64,000 nucleotides of DNA from Candidatus Pelagibacter giovannonii (GCF_012276695.1 NZ_CP038852.1:310001-374000); one strand, 5' to 3'. Numbered from the stretch's first letter, positions 46,191 to 54,402 are shown. Made by a program: numbers and translations. Notes: generated by a model not told the origin, from the letters alone.

Positions 46191-46210
46191 TTATTAGTGG
46201 CTAATCCAAA
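46191..46210. repeat. Left copy of 20-base direct repeat flanking the TRAP operon
   Basis: Positions 46191-46210 match 49241-49260 at 19 of 20 bases, same orientation. On the minus strand this copy still spells the end of the aldehyde dehydrogenase (Trp-Ile-Ser-His then stop) although it lies 4 bases after the dctQ stop. Confidence 0.8.
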
Positions 46211-46214
46211 AGAA

Positions 46215-46724
46215 TTAGACCTTTTTCACAAAACTAATAGCAGCACCAATGGTTGTCAAAAATCCAGCTAACGGCAAGATTGCAACAGCATATTTCTTTG
46301 GCATATAATTCTCTTTGAACTCAATACCTTGGAAGCTAATTTCAAAATACCACATTTCCCAATACTTTCCACGCATACCCTCTACAAGTTCAAATCCATA
46401 AATTATCAGGACTATACCAATTGCCATAATCATAAGCTTCCAGAACTGGCGTATATATAGCGACAGTCTATTTGGTAATTTTTCATAAATTAAATTTAAA
46501 GCTATGTGTTCATTATCTCTGGCTGTTAGAGAAAGTGCTATAAACATCAGCCAAATATTACTTAATACTGTTAGCAGATCACCCCAAACAGGAGGGTTGT
46601 TAAAAACATATCGCATGATTACGTTATAAAGGGTGAAACCAACCATCGCAGCCAAAAGGAGTGAGCACATAGCTTCCAATGTGCGATGAATAAAACGGTC
46701 TATGTTGTTAAAAAATTTTAACAT
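46215..46724 (-). CDS. dctQ: TRAP transporter small membrane subunit
   Basis: 169 residues, four helices. NVIMRYVFNNPPVWGDLLTV is the DctQ signature (R-Y-x-F...W). Follows dctM by 4 bases. One 60-base line counted inside the gene has 45% GC against about 20% in a nearby native line, and CGN arginine codons are used. Part of the acquired block. Confidence 0.92.
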   Translation of the reverse strand: MLKFFNNIDRFIHRTLEAMCSLLLAAMVGFTLYNVIMRYVFNNPPVWGDLLTVLSNIWLMFIALSLTARDNEHIALNLIYEKLPNRLSLYIRQFWKLMIMAIGIVLIIYGFELVEGMRGKYWEMWYFEISFQGIEFKENYMPKKYAVAILPLAGFLTTIGAAISFVKKV

Positions 46725-46728
46725 GTCT

Positions 46729-48012
46729 CTAATTACTCAGTAGGTTTGGAAGAAACATGGTCAACTCTGGAATAACGAGGATAAAAAATAAAAGTAAAAA
46801 CAGCCCAACTAGATAAGGAATTAATGCAACAGCAACTTTTTCTAGACGGACTTGTGCTATTGTTGCAGCGGTAAAGAATGCGACGCCAACAGGTGGTGTT
46901 ACTGATCCTATTAAGAAGCCAACTATTACAACGATAGCCGCTTGTATCTCAGGAAAGCCAGCTTGAGCCATAACATTAACTAATACTGGGCCAACTATGA
47001 TAATGTTTACCGCAGAGTCCATTACTGTTCCAAGAAGAAAAATAAATAGGATAACGGCTAAAATAAAAATAATGGGGGATTCTGTAAGGCTTAGAAGCCA
47101 GTTTTCAAGTTCACCAATTGCACCTAGAGAGGTAAGTAACCAACTGAAGGGTCCCGACGCAGCTATGATAATAAAAACCATTGCCGAATTACGGAATGCT
47201 CGACGAAAAGCACCAGTACAATCTTTCCATTTAATAGTTCGATACACGAATACACCTGTAAATAACGCAACCATTGCTGTGATAGCTCCAGCCTCTACAA
47301 CCGATGCAACACCACCCATTACTGAACCCACTAAAACCACAGGTATCAGAAGGGCAAACGAGGATCGATATAATTCTTTACCAGCTCGACGTATCGAAAA
47401 TTTTTCATCACTGCGCTCGAAATTATATTTGATTGCAAAGTAATGATTGATTATCATGATCACAACGCCTATCAACACGCCTGGAATAATTCCAGCTGCA
47501 AATAGTGATGCAATCGAAAGCTCTGTCGAATTAGCAAGTACAATCATCATGATACTGGGTGGAATTATGCCTCCTATAGTGGAGCTTACACCTGTAACCG
47601 CAGCCGAAAACGCAGGAGGATAGCCAGCTTTTTTCATAGCTGGTAATACTAATGCTCCCACCGTAGCTGTATCTGCTACCACAGAACCATTCATCCCTGC
47701 AAAAAACATGCTCACAAGAACATTAACTTGAGCCAGTCCCCCTCGTACACGTCCAATTAATGATTTGCTCAAGGCTACTAACCGGTCAGTAATCGTGGCA
47801 CTTGTCATTAACTCACCTGTCAGCATAAAAAATGCAATTGCTGTTAATGGAACTGAATCAATAGCATTAAACATTTGACTAGGGATTAGAATAAGGGGCA
47901 CAGCGTCGGTAAATAGAATATAAACAAATGGTATGAGTATTAATATGAAGCCAATGGGAGCACCTAATAGGATTAGAAAAAGGAGTACTCCAAGTAGAAT
48001 GATACTTTCCAT
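46729..48012 (-). CDS. dctM: TRAP transporter large membrane subunit
   Basis: 427 residues, about twelve helices. Typical DctM stretches: FFAGMNGSVVADTATVGALVLP, GVSSTIGGIIPPSIMMIV and GSVTPPVGVAFFTAA. Lines counted within it reach 40-50% GC, well above neighbours, and arginine is often CGA/CGT. No substrate can be read from this subunit. Confidence 0.93.
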   Translation of the reverse strand: MESIILLGVLLFLILLGAPIGFILILIPFVYILFTDAVPLILIPSQMFNAIDSVPLTAIAFFMLTGELMTSATITDRLVALSKSLIGRVRGGLAQVNVLVSMFFAGMNGSVVADTATVGALVLPAMKKAGYPPAFSAAVTGVSSTIGGIIPPSIMMIVLANSTELSIASLFAAGIIPGVLIGVVIMIINHYFAIKYNFERSDEKFSIRRAGKELYRSSFALLIPVVLVGSVMGGVASVVEAGAITAMVALFTGVFVYRTIKWKDCTGAFRRAFRNSAMVFIIIAASGPFSWLLTSLGAIGELENWLLSLTESPIIFILAVILFIFLLGTVMDSAVNIIIVGPVLVNVMAQAGFPEIQAAIVVIVGFLIGSVTPPVGVAFFTAATIAQVRLEKVAVALIPYLVGLFLLLFFILVIPELTMFLPNLLSN

Positions 48013-48041
48013 AGTTACTTATCTTTTATGATTTATCTTAG

Positions 48042-48085
48042 GTAAAGATCATCTAGTTCTAAAGATTGAGCTAAATGATCTTTAC
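48042..48085 (-). terminator. Intercistronic hairpin between dctP and dctM
   Basis: GTAAAGATCAT (48042-48052) pairs with ATGATCTTTAC (48075-48085), 11 perfect pairs, with a further inner stem TAGTTC/GAGCTA. It follows the binding-protein gene by 20 bases, the third such case in the window. Confidence 0.75.
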
Positions 48086-48105
48086 ACAGTTTTTCGTTGA
48101 ACGAT

Positions 48106-49146
48106 TTACAGAGCCCCAGCTTTCTCTAACTGAGCTACAAATCCATCCATTCCTTGTTCTAGAAGTACTCTTTTAGCTACTTCTGGTTCAAAAGTACCCT
48201 TCGCTTTTACCCAAGCACCAATTGCACCTGCTCTCCATTTAGTCATTTCCGCATCAGATGGAACATACCATTCTTTCACAGACGCTTTAATTGCATCTTC
48301 TCCATTCTTAATCCAAGCGTTATCTAACTGGTTTACTTTTTCTCCATACGCATCAGCAGCTTTGTGTAACCATTTCTTCTCTTGAGAAGATAGAGCATTA
48401 TACTGCTTTGCATCCATTGCTAGAATATTTCCAGACCACATGCCACCAATTTCAGTAAAGTATTTTGCAACTTCATGAAGTTTTGCTACATGTTGCCAAG
48501 GACTAGCAACATACTGACCTTCAACTACACCCGACTGTAGGCCTGAGTATAACTGGCTCCAATCATAAGGTGTTGGAGTTGCACCCCAATTTTTAACTAG
48601 CATGAACTCAATCGGACTCTTAGTAGTACGCCACTTTAAACCTTTCATATCACCTGGAACATGGACTGGTTTAGTTGCATTTCCAAGCTGTCTAAATCCA
48701 CCGCTTGAATATACAGAAAGGCAAATATGGCCTGAATTTTCAAGCGCTAGTTTGCACTGTCTTTCTGCAAGCCATTCATTTGATATTCTTTTTGCATCTT
48801 CAAGTGATTTGAAAATAAAAGGTAAATCAAAAATTGCTAACTCTGATCCGAAATTACCATAGTTTGCCGTAGAACTAGTCCAAAGGGATATAAGTCCTTG
48901 ATTGGCTTGTTCACCACATTTCTGTTCAGCACATAAGCTTTTTTGATAATGTGGTTCGATTTTCATCTTACCACCTGAGGCTTTTGCCAAGGCAGGCATT
49001 AATGCTTGATCTATGGCGTCACCAATTGGCATACCCAATCTACCAGTAGTTCCAAGCTTAAGAGTTGTTTCTGCAACGGCGGCTAAGGTAAATAAACCCA
49101 TAGCAAACCCTGCAAGTAGTGTCTTTATAGTTTTAATTGTTCTCAT
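48106..49146 (-). CDS. dctP: TRAP transporter periplasmic binding protein
   Basis: 346 residues with signal peptide (cleaved about LAAVA/ETT). DctP-type features: LPFIFKSLEDAKRI, MKGLKWRTTKSPIEFML with the ligand-binding Arg, and YSGLQSGVVEGQ. Cysteines in LCAEQKCGEQ and RQCKLALENSGHICL may form disulfides. GC is raised (about 40-45% in two counted lines). Carboxylate or sulfonate substrate is plausible (TauKLM, HpsKLM and IseKLM are TRAP systems) but unproven. Confidence 0.9.
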   Translation of the reverse strand: MRTIKTIKTLLAGFAMGLFTLAAVAETTLKLGTTGRLGMPIGDAIDQALMPALAKASGGKMKIEPHYQKSLCAEQKCGEQANQGLISLWTSSTANYGNFGSELAIFDLPFIFKSLEDAKRISNEWLAERQCKLALENSGHICLSVYSSGGFRQLGNATKPVHVPGDMKGLKWRTTKSPIEFMLVKNWGATPTPYDWSQLYSGLQSGVVEGQYVASPWQHVAKLHEVAKYFTEIGGMWSGNILAMDAKQYNALSSQEKKWLHKAADAYGEKVNQLDNAWIKNGEDAIKASVKEWYVPSDAEMTKWRAGAIGAWVKAKGTFEPEVAKRVLLEQGMDGFVAQLEKAGAL

Positions 49147-49175
49147 TTTATCTCTCTCTATTTGTTTAAAAATGA

Positions 49176-49205
49176 AGCTTAGCTTAAAACTTTTAAGTGA
49201 GTCAA
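49176..49205 (-). promoter_or_regulatory. dctP promoter with internal operator dyad
   Basis: TTGACT (49205-49200), 18-base spacer, TAAGCT (49181-49176) on the minus strand. The dyad CTTAAAAGTTTTAAG is at 49183-49197. Near-identical to the proX promoter at 45373-45402. Confidence 0.68.
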
Positions 49206-49240
49206 AGACTAATATAGGCCTTTTGTCTTTTTATGTGTTC

Positions 49241-49260
49241 TTATTGGTGGCTAATCCAAA
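49241..49260. repeat. Right copy of 20-base direct repeat flanking the TRAP operon
   Basis: This copy is the intact 3' end of the aldehyde dehydrogenase gene (Ile-Ser-His-Gln-stop on the minus strand). One mismatch to 46191-46210. Confidence 0.8.
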
Positions 49261-50722
49261 TAGTTTTAGTCTGAAGAAAGGAATTAAGTGCTTCAGTACC
49301 TTGATCTCTACTTAAAGAGCCAGATTGCTTATACCCTCCAAATGGAGTTTTAATGTCTCCTTCAGAAAAAGTATTCACTGAAACTGTGCCACAAGGAAGG
49401 CTTTTAGCCATATGAAATGCTCTATCAATATCTTGAGTAAATACACTCGCATGTAATCCATACTTTGAATTACTTGCAATCTTTAAAGCTTCTTCAGTAT
49501 CATTTACTGTAATAACACCTAATACAGGCCCAAAAATTTCTTCTTGAGCAATTACCATATTTTCTTTTAAATTATCAAATAACGTTGGCTTAGCAAAAAA
49601 ACCTTTTTTTGATTTTTCAGATACACCCCCAAACAAAAGTTTAGCTCCTTCATCAATTCCTTTTTGAATAAATCCATCAACTGTTGCTAAATGTTTTTTA
49701 GAAATCATTGATCCCATGTTTGAACTTGGGTCTAATGGATCACCTACTTTAAGAGCTTTAACTTTTTTTGAAACTTTATCTAAAAATTCATCCTTAACTT
49801 TGCTATGAATTATTTGTCTCATATTTGCAGAACAGTTTTGCCCACCATTCCAAAAAGCAGAATTAATTGCATCATCAATTAAATTATCTGTAATTTTTGC
49901 ATCTTCTAAAACTATAAATGGACTTTTTCCACCCATCTCTAGACCAATAGTCTTTAAATTGCTTTCACCAGAATATTTCATAAACAAAGCACCAACTTCT
50001 GTTGAGCCTGTAAACGAAACAGCATCAACATCATTGTGTCTTCCAAGTGCTTCACCCACATCTCCAAAACCTGGAATAACATTTAATACTCCATCTGGAA
50101 TTCCTGCCTCTTTTGCAATTTGAGCAACACGTATTGCTGTAAGTGGAGTATCTTCTGCTGGTTTAATTATCACAGAGCAACCCGCAGCTAATGCTGGTGC
50201 CATTTTCCAAACTGCCATCATTAATGGAAAGTTCCAAGGAACAACTCCTGCAACAACACCTATTGGTTCTTTAACAATTAAACTTGTTAATGATGGTTCT
50301 GTTGGTCCAACTTTACCAAACACTTTATCTATTAATTCTCCATACCACTGAAAATGCATTGGCGCATCATTTGCAACCTCATTAATACAGTCTCCAATTA
50401 ATTTTCCTGTATCCACACATTCAAGAACTGAATTTTCCTCACCAGTTTTTCTCAGTAATTCTGCAAACTTAAGCAAAACATCTTTTCTAAATTCTGGAGA
50501 TGTTCTAGACCAAACACCACTATTAAAAGCTTTTCTTGATACTTTTACCGCAAGGTCTACATCCTTATGATTACATTTTGCAACAGAACAAAGAGTTTCA
50601 CCCGTTGCAGGATTTATATTTTCAAATTTTTTACTATCAATAGCATCAACGTATTTACCATCAATAAAGGCTCTTCCTTCAAACTTTAAATTTTTAGCGA
50701 TTGATTTGTAGTTAACAACCAT
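49241..50722 (-). CDS. NAD-dependent aldehyde dehydrogenase
   Basis: 493 residues. Catalytic Cys in FWNGGQNCSANMR, general-base Glu in LEMGGKSPF, NAD-binding VPWNFPLMMAVWK and FTGSTEVG. Sequence style resembles PuuC/BADH-type aldehyde dehydrogenases acting on aminoaldehydes, but specificity cannot be fixed. The adjacent TRAP operon has its own promoter and a later-acquired look, so it should not be used to infer substrate. Confidence 0.88.
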   Translation of the reverse strand: MVVNYKSIAKNLKFEGRAFIDGKYVDAIDSKKFENINPATGETLCSVAKCNHKDVDLAVKVSRKAFNSGVWSRTSPEFRKDVLLKFAELLRKTGEENSVLECVDTGKLIGDCINEVANDAPMHFQWYGELIDKVFGKVGPTEPSLTSLIVKEPIGVVAGVVPWNFPLMMAVWKMAPALAAGCSVIIKPAEDTPLTAIRVAQIAKEAGIPDGVLNVIPGFGDVGEALGRHNDVDAVSFTGSTEVGALFMKYSGESNLKTIGLEMGGKSPFIVLEDAKITDNLIDDAINSAFWNGGQNCSANMRQIIHSKVKDEFLDKVSKKVKALKVGDPLDPSSNMGSMISKKHLATVDGFIQKGIDEGAKLLFGGVSEKSKKGFFAKPTLFDNLKENMVIAQEEIFGPVLGVITVNDTEEALKIASNSKYGLHASVFTQDIDRAFHMAKSLPCGTVSVNTFSEGDIKTPFGGYKQSGSLSRDQGTEALNSFLQTKTIWISHQ

Positions 50723-50763
50723 GATCTTTGTAGGTTATTACTTAAAAGATTAATTATCAATAA

Positions 50764-51726
50764 TTAATTCATTGGTCCAAACCAGTCAAACTTATTAGTC
50801 CAGTTTCTCCAATTACAAGTTGGTCCAATTCTATTCTTGTACCACTTGTTTGATTTTTCAGCTTTAGACATAATCTTAACTAGCTTTGGATGTGTATACT
50901 TTCCAAGATTTCTTTCACACATAATTTCATACGGATTATATGGATCTTTAGATGTTGGAGTTAGATAAACACTATCAATTAACTGAGGACACCCTTCAAT
51001 ATCATGAGTATACAAATTTCTATTTAATTTAAAGCCGACACTTAGCATATGATCAGTGCCACCGTTATAATGATCAGAGTAGTGAATTTTTTTCATACCT
51101 TTAATACATCTTATTCCCATTAGCTGAGTATGAAACAATTCATGTATATTAATCTGTGTTAATCTTTCTTCATTGTTATGACCATTGCTTCTTACGAAAA
51201 TGCCACCTATTCCAACGCCAGCATCTCCACCATGCTTTCCTTTGTTCATATCAGTCCATAAAAAATATGTTTTCTTCTTATTTGTAAAACCACCAAATTG
51301 ATGAAAATAATGACCCATTTGGGTGTTAACACTATTATCTTGTAATTCTTTCCAGTTCTTACTCGTTCTAATAAAAGTGATATCTAGTTTTCCATCTTCT
51401 CTATAATCATATCTAAATTTTTTACCTTCGCCACCTGAACCTTTGTTTACTTTAGTAGCCTCAAGCATTGCATTATTAGCTTTTTCCAAAATATCCTGCA
51501 TTTTACCATTGATATCTAGCTCTCTATCTTCTCCATCAGATGGCAGTAAATAAATAAAGTGTATTTGATGTTCGTCAGTTATATCAGGCTGATCTTCAAA
51601 AAATCTTCCAGACTTTTGATCTTTAGATAAATCAATTTTTTCAAAATCCTTAATACCCTTAGCAGATAAAGAATTTGATATAGAAAATAAAAAAACTATT
51701 AGAATTAATGATAAAAATTTAAACAA
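50764..51726 (-). CDS. Secreted putative zinc metallopeptidase
   Basis: 320 residues with signal peptide (cleaved about SLSA/KGI). NIHELFHTQLMG contains HExxH (about residue 193), and a third ligand could be one of the histidines in HYSDHYNGGTDHM shortly after. Several Cys (CIKG, GCPQ, MCERN, PTCNW) suggest disulfides. The HFIYLLPSDGEDRELD start is unlike named families I know. It is the last gene of the cluster with the barrel protein at 52495 and starts 5 bases after the preceding gene. Confidence 0.6.
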   Translation of the reverse strand: MFKFLSLILIVFLFSISNSLSAKGIKDFEKIDLSKDQKSGRFFEDQPDITDEHQIHFIYLLPSDGEDRELDINGKMQDILEKANNAMLEATKVNKGSGGEGKKFRYDYREDGKLDITFIRTSKNWKELQDNSVNTQMGHYFHQFGGFTNKKKTYFLWTDMNKGKHGGDAGVGIGGIFVRSNGHNNEERLTQINIHELFHTQLMGIRCIKGMKKIHYSDHYNGGTDHMLSVGFKLNRNLYTHDIEGCPQLIDSVYLTPTSKDPYNPYEIMCERNLGKYTHPKLVKIMSKAEKSNKWYKNRIGPTCNWRNWTNKFDWFGPMN

Positions 51727-51731
51727 AAATT

Positions 51732-52493
51732 TTACTGACCTTGGATAGTAATTGTTGTTGTTGGTGGTGCAGCTTGCATTTCATCATTTCCACCCGCACA
51801 ACCATCACCATCTAAAGCAGCAACCGCTGTAGAAGTATCAAATGCCATTGTCACAGTAGGATTTTGACCTTGTATTAAAGTAAATGGTGCAGCTAAAGTT
51901 AGCATTCCCTGAAAATAATCATGAGTTGCACTAATTGTTCCAGCGTTAGTTGCGTTTTCACCCGCAACATTCGATACACTTCGTATATCTCTATTATCTG
52001 AATTATTTGTCATTGCGGGGACAAAAAGTTTTGCAGACACAGGTGTTGTTGTAGCAGCCACTGACTCTCCACTTCCAGCATCGCTACCACCTATAATAGT
52101 TGTAGCTTTGGTTCCATCACCTTTTGTTGAGCAGTTAGCAGTTTTTCCTGTAATTTGAATCTCTCTTTTCATGGTTGCTATTAAGTGTGTGTAAGTAACA
52201 CCTGGTGATGCTAAACCAAAATTTCCTAAAGTTGCAGCAGCTTCTCCTGCGCCAATTGCATCATTACCAATGTCTACCGCTGAGTCTAGGCCAGCAGCAC
52301 TAACAGTTACAGGATTTAAACAACTAAAAGCAGCGTTTGAAGTTGGAATAGCAGAACCCGTTGCACAAAGTTCAATTTTTGAAACTGTAATTTGATATTC
52401 AGTAGCTTCACCTGTCTCATAGGCAGCATTCACACTTTGAGTGAACAAAACTCCTAAAAACAATGTAAGTATTTTTAAATATTTTTTAATCAT
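51732..52493 (-). CDS. Secreted Ala/Thr/Gly-rich protein of unknown function
   Basis: 253 residues with signal peptide (cleaved about SVNA/AYE). The mature protein is acidic, poor in lysine, rich in Ala, Thr, Ser and Gly, with four cysteines (near 43, 58, 121, 231) and strand-like stretches such as YQITVSKIELC and YTHLIATMKREIQITG. This is typical of an exported surface or fimbria-like protein. It starts 1 base after the barrel gene and precedes the HExxH gene by 5 bases, so the three are surely co-expressed. No family recognised. Confidence 0.75.
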   Translation of the reverse strand: MIKKYLKILTLFLGVLFTQSVNAAYETGEATEYQITVSKIELCATGSAIPTSNAAFSCLNPVTVSAAGLDSAVDIGNDAIGAGEAAATLGNFGLASPGVTYTHLIATMKREIQITGKTANCSTKGDGTKATTIIGGSDAGSGESVAATTTPVSAKLFVPAMTNNSDNRDIRSVSNVAGENATNAGTISATHDYFQGMLTLAAPFTLIQGQNPTVTMAFDTSTAVAALDGDGCAGGNDEMQAAPPTTTITIQGQ

Positions 52494-52494
52494 A

Positions 52495-53370
52495 TTATTT
52501 TCTTGTTAAGATTACACTTCCTTGAATTTCCATTACTAATTTATTTCTTCTTCTAACTTTTTCTTTTAATTTTTGTTCCATGTTGCTTTTTTCATACATG
52601 TCATTTGATAAGCCATCAGACATCACCATAGATTTTTCTTTTGGTGGATAAATATAATTAATACTTAAAGAAGTTTCATCATCTACACTATTTAGTGAAG
52701 ATTTGTCTAAACTTGCAACAATTTCTACTGAATTTGTTACATCAAGTTCTAGAGAATAAATATTACCTTTTTGATCAGAAGATCCTTTTTCAGCTTCCCA
52801 TTTATAACCATTATAATTAATTCTAGCCCATGGTGCTCTTGGAATTTGAGATGTTAAGTTAAAATCCCAACCAGATAAAACTTGCTCTCTATCACCATTA
52901 ACAACTTCAGAGTTTGAAATTTTTGTATAGCTATTTGCAGTTAAATCTAAAATTGAACCTTTAGCTTCAATACCAAGGCCTAATCTGTCTTGACCATCTG
53001 TCAAATCTCTATCGTAGAAAGTATTTGCGCCAAACATAAAATTTTTATCTTCAGATAGTTTTCTATAACCTAAGCCTATGTTTCCAATAATTCTTCCAGA
53101 ACTGTTTATTTCCTGGTTCATCAAACTAAATTGAGTAAAAAAATTAGAATTATCTGTGGCTTCAATATCTCTTACCCCTAATATTGAGAAGTTAAGCTGG
53201 TCCTCATCACCATCATTATAATCTAAAGATACTTCAGTAATTCCTTCACCAGGTATCAAATTTGATATTTTTTCAGATACTTTATTTAAAGCTTGAGAGG
53301 CTACATCTGCATTAGCTACAGTTGTGATTATTAAACAGAGTGATGTTAAAAATATTTTAATAAATTTCAT
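52495..53370 (-). CDS. Inverse-autotransporter-like outer-membrane beta-barrel protein
   Basis: 291 residues with signal peptide (cleaved about TVANA/DVA). GNIGLGYRKL, FGANTFYDRDLTDGQDRLGLG and LDLTANSYTKISN strongly resemble the intimin/invasin inverse autotransporter barrel (IAT-beta). The barrel spans about residues 45-235, shorter than the usual 250-280. No long passenger follows; only about 55 residues rich in Lys, Glu and Met remain. A tandem operator lies just upstream. The passenger role may be taken by the separate secreted genes. Confidence 0.7.
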   Translation of the reverse strand: MKFIKIFLTSLCLIITTVANADVASQALNKVSEKISNLIPGEGITEVSLDYNDGDEDQLNFSILGVRDIEATDNSNFFTQFSLMNQEINSSGRIIGNIGLGYRKLSEDKNFMFGANTFYDRDLTDGQDRLGLGIEAKGSILDLTANSYTKISNSEVVNGDREQVLSGWDFNLTSQIPRAPWARINYNGYKWEAEKGSSDQKGNIYSLELDVTNSVEIVASLDKSSLNSVDDETSLSINYIYPPKEKSMVMSDGLSNDMYEKSNMEQKLKEKVRRRNKLVMEIQGSVILTRK

Positions 53371-53417
53371 TACGTAAATAAATATAGAAACAAAAAAAAT
53401 AATACTATCAAAATAAA

Positions 53418-53454
53418 ACCCAATTTAGGTTTTATAGACCCAAAATAGGTTTTA
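53418..53454. promoter_or_regulatory. Tandem operator between regulator and barrel gene
   Basis: Two 17-base copies, 53418-53434 and 53438-53454, start 20 bases apart and share 15 of 17 bases (ACCCAAxxTAGGTTTTA). Each holds an imperfect dyad, ACC...GGT. They lie 48-84 bases before the barrel ATG and just after the regulator stop. Confidence 0.65.
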
Positions 53455-53463
53455 AAATTATTA

Positions 53464-53940
53464 TTAATCTTTAAAATTTAGAACTGCGTCTAACGTACCA
53501 TTTTTTTTTAGACTTTTTAGAAATTTTGAAAGAGTTTTTAATTCAATTTCAGCAAAAGGTTTCATTAGTTCTTCAGTTTTATTTGTTGGCAAAAGACCCC
53601 TTGTAGTTGAATGATTTATTAATTTTTTTTTTTTTAAAGTTTCTATTTTTCTTCTAACGGTTTCTCTTGGTAAATTTAAAATATTTGATACAGCATAAAT
53701 TGTTAACTTACGTGATATATAAAACTCCTCTATTTTTGATGTTCTTAAATCTTCCCATACGGCTTCCCAATCTGATCCTAACTTATTACTATGTTTTAAA
53801 TAATGGGCCCCCATAACAGAAAGTATCATGAAAGAATCGTAATCAATTCCTAACATTTTTTTTAATTGTTGGAATTGGTCTGTTCGAAAATTTATTAAAT
53901 GATATAAAGTTTCACTGTATGCAGCTACTTTTTTTGTCAT
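53464..53940 (-). CDS. Winged-helix transcriptional regulator
   Basis: 158 residues. YAVSNILNLPRETVRRKIETLKKKKLI (about residues 82-108) is a Crp/MarR-type helix-turn-helix and wing; the N-terminal part is helical without recognisable ligand domain. One of very few regulators in the window. Position immediately upstream of the envelope cluster and its tandem operator suggests that it controls this cluster. Confidence 0.75.
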   Translation of the reverse strand: MTKKVAAYSETLYHLINFRTDQFQQLKKMLGIDYDSFMILSVMGAHYLKHSNKLGSDWEAVWEDLRTSKIEEFYISRKLTIYAVSNILNLPRETVRRKIETLKKKKLINHSTTRGLLPTNKTEELMKPFAEIELKTLSKFLKSLKKNGTLDAVLNFKD

Positions 53941-53948
53941 TCAAAAGT

Positions 53949-54359
53949 TTAGCCAGGATTTGCAGTTAATGTTTTAATTTCTAAAACATTTTCATTAGGA
54001 TCTTTTACAAAGAAAGTTTCCTGCTCGTACTTAGTTCCTTTAAATCTCAAATAAGGCTCATCATAATATTTTGTGCCATTATCTTTTAGTCTTTGTTTAA
54101 GAGCATCAAAATCTTTTCTTGAAAGGTGCACTCCAAAATGAGGAACTGAAACATTTCCCATATCAACGTCATGTCTTTCATTATCCATTTTATGTTCACT
54201 TGCATGAAGAGTTAATTCATTTCCCCAAAAATCAACATCGGCCCATTCTTGAGCAGAGTTATCTAATCTGCATCCTAATGCTTCATTATAAAATTTTTTT
54301 GCAGTCTCTAAATCTCCACATGGTACTGCTAAATGAAAGCAATTTGTGTTTTTGTACAT
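53949..54359 (-). CDS. VOC (glyoxalase/dioxygenase) family protein
   Basis: 136-residue paired beta-alpha-beta-beta-beta protein. FHLAVPCGDLETAKKFYNEALG at the start and FFVKDPNENVLEIK at the end are the VOC halves, with potential metal ligands His, His and Glu. AGAGGAG ribosome site before ATG 54359. Substrate unknown. Stops 8 bases before the regulator start. Confidence 0.85.
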   Translation of the reverse strand: MYKNTNCFHLAVPCGDLETAKKFYNEALGCRLDNSAQEWADVDFWGNELTLHASEHKMDNERHDVDMGNVSVPHFGVHLSRKDFDALKQRLKDNGTKYYDEPYLRFKGTKYEQETFFVKDPNENVLEIKTLTANPG

Positions 54360-54390
54360 AAGTTTCTCCTCTTTAAATTCGTTGTATAAT

Positions 54391-54402
54391 GACTATATAG
54401 TC
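54391..54402. promoter_or_regulatory. 12-base palindrome between VOC gene and cysE
   Basis: GACTATATAGTC is a perfect palindrome in the 77-base divergent gap, next to TATAAT (54385-54390). Possible operator for cysE or the VOC gene. Confidence 0.35.

Noticed and set aside
46997..47443. 148-codon plus-strand frame within dctM
   Set aside because: Antisense to conserved DctM motifs; long only because GC is higher in this operon.
49013..49315. 100-codon plus-strand frame across the dctP start and promoter
   Set aside because: Runs antisense through the dctP signal peptide, its promoter and the aldehyde dehydrogenase end; no ribosome site or family.
54119..54361. 80-codon plus-strand frame opposite the VOC gene
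   Set aside because: Shadow of the VOC gene, whose motifs and ribosome site are clear.
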